From Limimaricola sp. (GTDB taxonomy: Bacteria > Pseudomonadota > Alphaproteobacteria > Rhodobacterales > Rhodobacteraceae): DNA of 64,000 nt. The notes under the pieces were generated by a model. That model did not search any database. It was not told the origin of the DNA and was given only the letters and a program-made list of their open reading frames with translations. Shown here piece by piece: positions 1 to 6,625 of this stretch; position 1 is the first letter of the stretch; every line of letters begins with the position of its first letter. The stretch spans positions 248,001-312,000 of the forward strand of contig NZ_WGLM01000005.1 in NCBI RefSeq assembly GCF_016125575.1. The letters run 5' to 3'. A program made the position numbers and the translations under genes.

Positions 1-596
1 ATTGCCTGTTCGGGCGAGGTACAGCTGACCACGCGCAGGCCCGTCCCGGCGAGGTTGGCCGCGCATTTCGCGGTTGCGGTCGGGTCGATGTCATAAAGCC
101 GCACGGTGTCGATGCCGCAGACCGCCTGGAAGGCAAGACACTGAAACTCGGACTGCGCGCCGTTGCCGATCACGGCCATTGTCCGCGCGCCTTTCGGCGC
201 AAGGTGGCTGGCCGCAAGCGCCGACATCGCCGCTGTGCGCAGCGCGGTCAGCATGGTCATCTCGGTCAGTAGAATGGGATAGCCCGTCGCGACATCTGCC
301 AGCAGGCCGAAGGCGGTGACAGTCTGCAGCCCCTCTTTCATGTTCTTGGGGTGGCCGTTGACGTATTTGAAGCCGTAATGCGCCTTGTCGGCCGTCGGCA
401 TCAGCTCGATCACGCCCACGTCGGAATGGCTCGCCACGCGTGGGGTCTTGTCGAATTCTTCCCAGCGCAGGAAATCGGCCTCGATCGCTGCGGCAAGGTC
501 GCGCAGCACCTGTGCCAGACCGATATGGCGCACCAGCCCCATCATGTTCTGCACCGAAACGAAGGGAACCAGCGCAAGGCGCGAGGGCGGTGTCAT
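1..596 (-). CDS. ornithine cyclodeaminase family protein (3' end cut by window edge)
   Basis: The N-terminal 198 residues of an ornithine cyclodeaminase/mu-crystallin family protein are visible. These NAD-dependent enzymes convert ornithine to proline and ammonia. The sequence shows the family's substrate region (KYVNGHPKN, then TAFGLLADVATGYP) and a Rossmann-type GNGAQSEFQ loop near residue 150. The start ATG overlaps the arginase stop codon as ATGA, so the two are translationally coupled: arginase makes ornithine and this enzyme would consume it. The C-terminal part lies outside the window. Related family members (alanine or other amino-acid dehydrogenases) cannot be excluded from the N-terminus, but the arginase context supports ornithine. 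Confidence 0.9.
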   Translation of the reverse strand, partial: MTPPSRLALVPFVSVQNMMGLVRHIGLAQVLRDLAAAIEADFLRWEEFDKTPRVASHSDVGVIELMPTADKAHYGFKYVNGHPKNMKEGLQTVTAFGLLADVATGYPILLTEMTMLTALRTAAMSALAASHLAPKGARTMAVIGNGAQSEFQCLAFQAVCGIDTVRLYDIDPTATAKCAANLAGTGLRVVSCTSPEQA

Positions 597-1522
597 GCGA
601 AGCTCCGTGTCGGGCGGTCGAAGATGCGCCGTCCCAGCAACGAGGCTGCCAGGTCGACCATCACCGACGCGGTGCGCCCACGATCGTCAAGGAAGGGGTT
701 CAACTCGACAAGGTCGAGCGAGCAGACAAGACCGTAATCGCAGAGCATCTCCATCACGAGATGCGCCTCGCGCATGGTGGCGCCACCGGGGACGGTGGTC
801 CCTACGGCGGGGGCAACCGAAGGGTCTAGGAAATCGACATCAAGCGAGACGTGAAGCAGGCCATCGGCCGCCTCGACCTTTTCAAGGAAGGCCTCAAGCG
901 GTGCGCGGATGCCCTGTTCGTCGATCATCCGCATGTCCACGCGCACGACATCGGATTCCTCCAGCGCAATCCGTTCCGGCCCGTCAACCGATCGCAGGCC
1001 AATCATGCAGACGTGGTCCTGCGGCACGACGGCGGGCAGGGGCGGAAACGCCTCGAACCCATCACGTCCCGTCAGATAGCCCACCGGTGTGCCGTGCAGG
1101 TTGCCACTATCTGACGTCAGCGGCGTGTGAAAATCGCTATGCGCATCCAGCCACAGTACGAAAAGCGGCTTGCCCAGCCGTTCGGCGTGGGCAGCCATTC
1201 CGGCGACCGAGCCCAAAGAGAGTGCATGATCGCCGCCCATGAAAATTGGCATGCCGTGGGCCGCGGCCTCTTGCGCCGCACGCATCAGCGCGCGCGTCCA
1301 GCCGACGTTCTGGTCCAGTTCCCAGACCAGCGGGTTGGACGAAGGCGCGACGGTGACTGCGTCAGGGGCGATGTTGCCCATGTCGGTGACGGGGTGGCCG
1401 AGAGCCGAGATCGCCTCGGCCAGTCCGGCGGTGCGGTAGGCGTCGGGGCCCATCAGGCAGCCGCGGCGGCGCTTGCCGCAGTCAACCGGGGAACCGATCA
1501 GGATGATGTTCTGTTGTGTCAT
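593..1522 (-). CDS. rocF: arginase
   Basis: A 309-residue arginase that hydrolyses arginine to ornithine and urea in the cytoplasm. Manganese-ligand motifs of the ureohydrolase family are present: GGDHALSLG around residue 99, WLDAHSDFH around 125-132, and SLDVDFLDP in the C-terminal half. I chose the start at MTQQNIILIG because the longer open frame adds an unconserved basic stretch that runs into the divergent promoter. It overlaps the ornithine cyclodeaminase gene by four bases (ATGA). A divergent Lrp/AsnC regulator begins 86 bp upstream and probably controls the pair, as is common for arginine catabolic genes. Confidence 0.93.
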   Translation of the reverse strand: MTQQNIILIGSPVDCGKRRRGCLMGPDAYRTAGLAEAISALGHPVTDMGNIAPDAVTVAPSSNPLVWELDQNVGWTRALMRAAQEAAAHGMPIFMGGDHALSLGSVAGMAAHAERLGKPLFVLWLDAHSDFHTPLTSDSGNLHGTPVGYLTGRDGFEAFPPLPAVVPQDHVCMIGLRSVDGPERIALEESDVVRVDMRMIDEQGIRAPLEAFLEKVEAADGLLHVSLDVDFLDPSVAPAVGTTVPGGATMREAHLVMEMLCDYGLVCSLDLVELNPFLDDRGRTASVMVDLAASLLGRRIFDRPTRSFA

Positions 1523-1608
1523 GGCGTCGTTATCTTTCCGTTTTGAGGATGGTGAAAGCGGGTATTTCGTGCAAAAAGGGTCGTCATTGCCCGAAAAGGA
1601 CAGCCCAT

Positions 1609-2040
1609 ATGGACGAACTGGATCAACGTCTGCTGGCAGCGCTGAAGCGTGACGGGCGCGCCACGCTGTCAGAGCTCGCGGCCGATCTGGACGTGACACG
1701 AACAACGGTGCGCGCGCGCATGGCGCGGCTGGTTGATGGCGGCGAGATTGCGGGGTTCACCGTGATGACCCGCGCCGACGTCGCGGCCAGCCCGGTGCGC
1801 GGGTTGATGATGTTGGGCATCGAGGGGCGCGGCACCGAGAAGATCATGTCGCGTCTGGCGGGCCTGCCGCAGGTGACGGCGGTGCATTCCACCAATGGCA
1901 GTTGGGACCTGATCGTCGAGATCGGCACGCAGACGCTGGAACAGCTGGACGAGGTGCTATTCGCCGTGCGCCGGATCGAAGGGGTGACGCGGAGCGAGAC
2001 GAACCTGCTGTTGTCCACCCGCCGCGCCGCCCGGCGCTAG
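1609..2040 (+). CDS. Lrp/AsnC family transcriptional regulator
   Basis: A 143-residue regulator with an N-terminal winged HTH (LDQRLLAALKRDGRATLSEL, residues 3-22, with the recognition region DVTRTTVRARMARL) and a C-terminal RAM/AsnC ligand-binding domain. Proteins of this family bind amino acids and form octamers. It is transcribed away from rocF-ocd, so the simplest inference is local control of arginine/ornithine breakdown. Its stop codon overlaps the convergent dsbB stop by four bases. The start at MDEL is preceded by an AAGGA-like sequence; a longer frame exists but reads through the rocF promoter region. Confidence 0.88.
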   Translation: MDELDQRLLAALKRDGRATLSELAADLDVTRTTVRARMARLVDGGEIAGFTVMTRADVAASPVRGLMMLGIEGRGTEKIMSRLAGLPQVTAVHSTNGSWDLIVEIGTQTLEQLDEVLFAVRRIEGVTRSETNLLLSTRRAARR

Positions 2041-2483
2041 CGGCGCCGTGCCGCGGCAATCCAGACAGCAAACAAGATCAGCGAAAAGATCACGTTCCAG
2101 TTCGCCATCGAAATGCCGAAGATCTGCCAGCTGATCTGGTCGCACATGATCAGCCGGGGCGCGTCGGTTGACAAAAGGTCGCCTGACAGGCCCACACCGC
2201 CCCCGGTGCAGGACGAAGGACCGGCCCAAAGATGCCGCTCCACCCCCGAATGGTAGACACCGATGGCGGCGGTGGTCAGCGCGGCCAGCGCGCCCGGCCA
2301 TGCCAGCCAGCGCCAGCCCAGCACCAGCGCCAGCGCGCCGATCACAATGGCCGCGGCATGGGGCCAGCGCTGCAGCAGGCACAACTCGCACGGGGCATAT
2401 CCCGCAAGCTGGAACGCGAAGGCCCCCAATAGCAGGGCGGCCGATCCGGCCGCGGCGATCAGAACAAGTTGGCGATGTGTCAT
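2037..2483 (-). CDS. dsbB: disulfide bond formation protein B
   Basis: A 148-residue inner-membrane protein with four predicted hydrophobic helices. It carries the CxxC pair as CELC near residue 33 in the first periplasmic loop and the second cysteine pair in the second loop (PSSCTGG and LIMCDQ). This is the DsbB arrangement: it reoxidises DsbA and passes electrons to quinone. Its ATG overlaps the upstream DedA-like gene's stop (ATGA), so the two form an operon. A DsbA-like protein encoded at 18.2-18.9 kb is of the cytoplasmic FrnE type and is not the obvious partner. Confidence 0.88.
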   Translation of the reverse strand: MTHRQLVLIAAAGSAALLLGAFAFQLAGYAPCELCLLQRWPHAAAIVIGALALVLGWRWLAWPGALAALTTAAIGVYHSGVERHLWAGPSSCTGGGVGLSGDLLSTDAPRLIMCDQISWQIFGISMANWNVIFSLILFAVWIAAARRR

Positions 2484-3058
2484 ATCTTCGTTGCCACCCA
2501 GAATCCGCCAACCAGCAGGATGCAGAAGGCGATGAAGACCGGCCCCAGCCGCCGTTCGATGAAATCTCGGATCGGCGCACCGAACCGCCACAGAAGGGCC
2601 GCCACCACGAAGAACCGCAACCCCCGCGCGATGATCGACGAGATCACGAAGATCGGCAACGACAGGTGGGTCGCCCCCGAGGCGATCGTCACGATCTTGA
2701 AGGGAAACGGCGTGACGCCGGCAATCAGCACCGCCCAGGCACCGTAATCGTTGAACTTTTGTGCGAACGACGCAAAGGCCGGGCCCTTGCCATAGAATTC
2801 AACAATCGGGCGGCCCACAGTCTCGAACAGGGCCGCTCCGATGTAATAGCCCAGAAGCCCGCCCAGAACTGAGGCCAACGTGCAGATACCGGCGATCAGA
2901 AAGGCGCGCTTTGGCCGGGCCAGAATCAGCGGGATCATCAGCACATCGGGTGGAATCGGAAAAACCGAGCTTTCCACGAAGGCGATCACCGCCAGCGCCC
3001 ACAAGGCATGGGGGCTTTGCGCCAGCGACAGGGTCCAGTCATAGGTGCGGCGCAACAT
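2480..3058 (-). CDS. DedA/YqaA-like VTT domain membrane protein
   Basis: A 192-residue polytopic membrane protein. The motif ESSVFPIPPDVLMIPL near residue 29 and the later GVTPFPFKIVTIASG are typical of YqaA/DedA (SNARE-associated, VTT) proteins, which are linked to lipid flipping and membrane homeostasis; the exact substrate here is unknown. It is immediately upstream of dsbB with a four-base overlap. The region between its start and the tRNA on the other strand (3059-3263) contains no gene I can recognise. Confidence 0.85.
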   Translation of the reverse strand: MLRRTYDWTLSLAQSPHALWALAVIAFVESSVFPIPPDVLMIPLILARPKRAFLIAGICTLASVLGGLLGYYIGAALFETVGRPIVEFYGKGPAFASFAQKFNDYGAWAVLIAGVTPFPFKIVTIASGATHLSLPIFVISSIIARGLRFFVVAALLWRFGAPIRDFIERRLGPVFIAFCILLVGGFWVATKI

Positions 3059-3263
3059 CGAGGGCCTCGGGAGATGAAATCCGTGTCGTTAGGCCACGCC
3101 CCGCGCGTGCGGTCAACCATGGCTTGGGCCGGCAGACCCGTGCCGCGCCGACATCACGACGGATTGACCTGGTGATCTTGTGACGCCAATCCGTGCATCG
3201 AGCCTGCTGACAGCCGTTGACGCCGACCGGCCAGCCGGGCTAAGCCGCGTTTTGCCCGAGAGG

Positions 3264-3349
3264 GCCGGTGTGGCGGAACGGTAGACGCAGCGGATTCAAA
3301 ATCCGCCGATGGCAACATCGTGAGAGTTCGAGTCTCTCCACCGGCACCA
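3264..3349 (+). tRNA. tRNA-Leu (anticodon CAA)
   Basis: An 86-nt tRNA. The acceptor stem GCCGGTG pairs with CACCGGC and is followed by discriminator A and an encoded CCA. The anticodon stem GCGGA/TCCGC encloses the loop TTCAAAA, giving anticodon CAA. A long variable arm (GATGGCAACATC) marks it as a class II tRNA, as expected for leucine. The T loop is GTTCGAGTC-like. No integrase or repeated 3' end was seen nearby, so there is no sign of it serving as an attachment site here. Confidence 0.97.
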
Positions 3350-3378
3350 CTTTCGCGCGACCCCAGGAAATGGCCCCA

Positions 3379-4395
3379 TCAGGCCTTGGCGGGTGGCGCG
3401 ATCGTGGCGGCGAACTTTGCGCCCATCGCCTCGAAAAGAGGGATCAGCGGCCGCGTCAGCGGGTCGAAATCCGCGCACCACTTGCCCGTTTCGCACAGCC
3501 GCATGCCCAGACGCGGCGTGACACCCACATCGTCGCGGCCCAGCACTTTGGACATCGGCAGCCAGCCGCGCGCCTTCACCTCGTTAAGGATCAGCAGAAT
3601 TCGCTGCACCGCGTGGAAGGTCGTGAACAAGGCAAGGTAGGACATGTAGGCATCGGTGCCGTTACCTTCGGTTCGCGCTTGCTCGGCCCGGATCAATGCA
3701 AACATCACCTGCGGCGCGACAGGCCAGATCTCGTCCGCCACCAGCCAGGCAAGGTCTTCGGCGCCGTGGCGCAGCGCGGCATATTCGAAATCGAACCAGC
3801 GCATGCGGCCGTCGGCCCCGGTGGCCGCATTGCCCGCGCGACAATCCCACTTGATGAAGCGCGTTCGCGGGTCGGCTAGGCGCCGTGCCACGGCGTCCCG
3901 GTCAAGCGCCGGCGCGGGCATGGGCAGGCGGGCGGCAAGCCGCGACGGCCCGCCGATGACCTTGTCCATCCATGACGACGCAACGCCGAGACGCGGCAGC
4001 CTTTGCAAAAGATCGGTGCGGCTGGCCGCGGCCTGATAGGCGAAGATGGCCTCGACCGCCTCGCGCGCCAGCCGCTCCTGCACATCAGGCGGGGCTTTCT
4101 GGATGCTGACGCTGAGGCGCTGGGTGCCGACATCGGACTGAAACAGCAACGGGCCGTCCCGGCCAAGGAACCGTGGCACATGATCGCAAAGCGGCGCCAG
4201 TTGTTCCAGCACCAACGCCTCGTTGGCGTTACGGCTCTGGTCTGGCCGATTGGTCACGATGATGGTGTCCTGACCGAAATAGACGCGCAGACTGGCGCGC
4301 CCACGACCACCCGGCGCAGTGATCTTTGTTACTTTGCGGTTGAAGAATGCCTCGATCCGGCCGACCAGTTCCTCGGTCGAGATGTCGTCGGTCAC
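3379..4395 (-). CDS. APH/ChoK-fold phosphotransferase family protein
   Basis: A 338-residue protein of the aminoglycoside phosphotransferase/choline kinase superfamily. The catalytic loop reads KWDCRAGN (Asp184, Asn189), a variant of HxDxxxxN, and is followed by the metal-binding DFE at 202-204. The substrate is not identifiable; despite the family name there is no reason to infer antibiotic resistance. I place the start at a GTG codon because AAGGAG lies just upstream; an in-frame ATG 28 codons earlier lacks this and adds an unconserved leader. It is monocistronic and convergent with tRNA-Leu. A 12-bp palindrome lies about 94 bp upstream. Confidence 0.75.
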   Translation of the reverse strand: MTDDISTEELVGRIEAFFNRKVTKITAPGGRGRASLRVYFGQDTIIVTNRPDQSRNANEALVLEQLAPLCDHVPRFLGRDGPLLFQSDVGTQRLSVSIQKAPPDVQERLAREAVEAIFAYQAAASRTDLLQRLPRLGVASSWMDKVIGGPSRLAARLPMPAPALDRDAVARRLADPRTRFIKWDCRAGNAATGADGRMRWFDFEYAALRHGAEDLAWLVADEIWPVAPQVMFALIRAEQARTEGNGTDAYMSYLALFTTFHAVQRILLILNEVKARGWLPMSKVLGRDDVGVTPRLGMRLCETGKWCADFDPLTRPLIPLFEAMGAKFAATIAPPAKA

Positions 4396-4781
4396 GCCTT
4401 GCTCCTTCTGCTCGCGGGCCTTCCCCGAGGTTAAGCTTCTGCCCCGTTCCTGCCCTAGGAAGGCCACAATCACCTCCACACGCCAACGTGATTCGAATCA
4501 AGTTTCTGGAAAAACCGCGTCTGGTCGTTGCCGATTCGCACACAATGGTCCCTGACGCCCAAAGTTGTCTCTTTTTTCCGAACGAAACCTAGCCCTTTGT
4601 TCATCCGTTTCGGTTTCTGATTTGAAACCAAGCCCTCTCAGATTACAAAGATTCCCGGGGGATAGTCTGCGTTCGATCTGTCTTTGACACGAACGACGGC
4701 ATTGGCCCTGACCCATTGGTCAGGGAACGATCCCGTTTGTTTTTTTGGCCGGTCGGGCTCTTTGAAGAAGGTGGCGGAATT
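4396..4781. other. 386-bp intergenic region with palindrome and leader hairpin
   Basis: No coding sequence is convincing here. The region separates two divergent genes and is less GC-rich than its surroundings. It holds a perfect 12-bp palindrome TGATTCGAATCA at 4489-4500, a TTGACA hexamer at 4684-4689 without a good -10 partner at 16-18 bp, and a strong hairpin with a T tract at 4706-4746 just before the RTX/Hint gene. It therefore looks regulatory. Confidence 0.6.
4706..4746 (+). promoter_or_regulatory. leader hairpin and T tract upstream of the RTX/Hint gene
   Basis: CCCTGACC (4706-4713) and GGTCAGGG (4718-4725) form a perfect 8-bp stem with a CATT loop. Eleven bases later comes a T-rich tract ending in seven T. 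The T run is further from the stem than in a standard intrinsic terminator. It lies 36 bp before the chosen start codon, so it could be an attenuator, an RNA-stability element, or the terminator of an unseen transcript. Confidence 0.4.
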
Positions 4782-6548
4782 ATGGCAGGTGGAACCAAGG
4801 GAACCACGACGGGAACGTCAGGGACGACAACGGGCACCACGACCGGGACCACCGGATCGTCGACCGGAACCAGCGGGTCGTTCCTGCACGAGCTTTACGA
4901 GACGATCACCGGCGGCACGTCGGGGTCGTCCAGTGGTACGGCCGGCACCACCTCGGGCGGGACCACCGGAATGACCTCGGGCGGGACCACCGGTTCCAGC
5001 ACTGGAACCACTGGCTCGACCAGCGGGACCTCGGGTTCGACCACGGGTACAACCGGCTCCACCTCCGGAACCTCGGGTTCGACAAGCGGGACGTCGGGTT
5101 CCACCTCGGGCACCACCGGCTCGACCAGCGGCACAACCGGTTCCAGCTCCGGCACATCCGGCTCGACAGGCGGCACGTCAGGCTCCACCTCCGGCACCAC
5201 AGGTCGGACGGGCGGCACGACCGGTGGTACGGGCGGCGGCACCACAGGTGGTACGGGCGGCGGAACGGGCGGCGCGGGTGACGGCACGGTCGATGGCACA
5301 AGCGGCGACGACACGATGCTGCCCGGCTATGTCGATGCGCAGGGCGACACGATCGACGGCGCCGATGGCAACAACGACATCATCTACGGCTATGACGGCA
5401 ACGACTCGATCGAGGCCGGGCAGGGCAATGACGTTGTCTATGGCGGCGAAGGCAATGACACGATCGATGGCGGGCTTGGCAGCGACACCGTCTTTGGCGG
5501 GGCCGGGAACGATACCTTCATCCTCAGCCCGAACGGTTCCAGCACGGGCGGCACCGGTGGTGCGACAGGCGGCACAAGTGGTTCCGGCGGCGGTACAAGT
5601 GGCAGCTCCTCCGGCACGAGCGGCAGCTTTTGCGGCCCTGGCGGGACGACCGGCGGCACCGGCGGGTCAAGCACTGGCACCGGCGGCGGTACGGGGGGTG
5701 GTACGGGCGGCGGCGCCGCTTATGCCGACGTGCTTTACGGTGGCGACGGGTCTGACACCTTCATCGGAGGCGCGGCCAACGATGTGATCTATGGCGGCGA
5801 AGGCTCGCCCGACAACGACCCGCAGCAGGATCAGGACGTTCTGAACCTCACCGGCACCAACGTCGATCATATCGTTTACACCCCGGGCACCAATAACGAG
5901 GATGGCGTCGTCCATTTCCAGGACGGCTCGACCATGGAATTCCATGAGATCGAGAACGTCATCCCCTGCTTCACCCCCGGCACGCTGATCGCGACGCCGA
6001 AGGGCGAACGGCGGGTCGAGGACCTGCAGGTCGGCGACCGGGTGATCACCCGCGACAACGGTTTTCAGGAAATCGCCTGGGTCGGCCGCAAGGAAATGTC
6101 GCAAAGCGCACTTCTGCAGGCCGCGCATCTGCGCCCGATCCTGATCCGGGCCGGCGCGCTGGGCAATGGCCTGCCGGAACGCGACATGCTGGTCTCGCCC
6201 AACCACCGGCTGCTGATCGCCTCGGATCGTGCACAGCTTTACTTCGAAGAGCGCGAAGTGCTTGTCGCGGCCAAACACCTGGCCGGGCGGCCGGGCATCA
6301 TGGCGGTGGACATGCCCTCGACGACCTATATCCACTTCATGTGCGAACGGCACGAGGTGGTGCTGTCAGACGGTTCGTGGACGGAAAGCTTCCAGCCGGG
6401 CGACTACTCGCTCAAGGGCATCGCCGGCGAATCGCGGGCTGAAATCTTTGAACTCTTCCCCGACCTGAAGTCGAAGGACGGGATCGAGAACTACCAATCG
6501 GCCCGCAAGTCGCTGAAAAAGCACGAGGCGCGGCTGTTGATGCGCTAA
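4782..6548 (+). CDS. RTX repeat and Hint domain protein with Gly/Thr/Ser-rich regions
   Basis: A 588-residue predicted exported protein. Residues 1-170 are almost entirely Gly, Thr and Ser, interrupted by SFLHELYETITG near residue 33. Residues about 185-247 and 315-341 hold GGxGNDxxx calcium-binding (RTX) nonapeptides such as YGGEGNDTI, separated by a second Gly/Thr/Ser block containing one cysteine. From Cys396 (CFTPGTLIATPKG) to about residue 545 lies a Hint_2-type domain with a SPNHRLL block (His475). There is no Sec signal peptide; RTX proteins normally leave by a type I secretion system, which is not in this window. I chose the ATG after GAAGAAGGTGG. The Hint domain suggests self-cleavage, but no C-terminal extein follows it. 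Surface location is inferred. Confidence 0.85.
   Translation: MAGGTKGTTTGTSGTTTGTTTGTTGSSTGTSGSFLHELYETITGGTSGSSSGTAGTTSGGTTGMTSGGTTGSSTGTTGSTSGTSGSTTGTTGSTSGTSGSTSGTSGSTSGTTGSTSGTTGSSSGTSGSTGGTSGSTSGTTGRTGGTTGGTGGGTTGGTGGGTGGAGDGTVDGTSGDDTMLPGYVDAQGDTIDGADGNNDIIYGYDGNDSIEAGQGNDVVYGGEGNDTIDGGLGSDTVFGGAGNDTFILSPNGSSTGGTGGATGGTSGSGGGTSGSSSGTSGSFCGPGGTTGGTGGSSTGTGGGTGGGTGGGAAYADVLYGGDGSDTFIGGAANDVIYGGEGSPDNDPQQDQDVLNLTGTNVDHIVYTPGTNNEDGVVHFQDGSTMEFHEIENVIPCFTPGTLIATPKGERRVEDLQVGDRVITRDNGFQEIAWVGRKEMSQSALLQAAHLRPILIRAGALGNGLPERDMLVSPNHRLLIASDRAQLYFEEREVLVAAKHLAGRPGIMAVDMPSTTYIHFMCERHEVVLSDGSWTESFQPGDYSLKGIAGESRAEIFELFPDLKSKDGIENYQSARKSLKKHEARLLMR
4800..5290 (+). repeat. degenerate short tandem repeats coding Gly/Thr/Ser
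   Basis: The DNA is built from imperfect 6-, 9- and 18-bp units of the kind GGCACCACCTCGGG and GGTTCGACC, encoding (S/T)GT(S/T)G-type repeats. All units are multiples of three, so slippage would alter protein length without breaking the frame. The opposite strand stays open for about 420 bp as a Val/Pro-rich frame, which I regard as a by-product of the repeat. A shorter second block lies at about 5540-5715. Confidence 0.85.
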
Positions 6549-6572
6549 ACCGCGCGGTAGATGAAAGAATAG

Positions 6573-6609
6573 CGGGGCGTCCGGGCAAACCGGGCGCCCC
6601 GTTTCGTTT
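6573..6609 (+). terminator. intrinsic terminator of the RTX/Hint gene
   Basis: A 12-bp stem, with one G-U pair, is formed by 6573-6584 and 6590-6601 around the loop GCAAA. TTTCGTTT follows. It starts 24 bp after the stop codon of the RTX/Hint gene, in front of the convergent dehydrogenase gene. Confidence 0.8.
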
Positions 6610-6625
6610 CGGCCCTCTGGGCGGC

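Noticed and set aside
3264-3349. tRNA-Leu as an integration site for a mobile element
   Set aside because: No integrase, no repeat of the tRNA 3' end, and normal genes on both sides.
3379-4395. Aminoglycoside resistance gene
   Set aside because: Only the broad kinase fold is shared. The catalytic loop variant and the lack of resistance-gene context give no support.
4895-5314. Long Val/Pro-rich open frame on the strand opposite the Gly/Thr/Ser repeat
   Set aside because: It is the mirror image of the repeat codons, has no ribosome site, and starts and stops inside the repeat. It is a by-product of composition.
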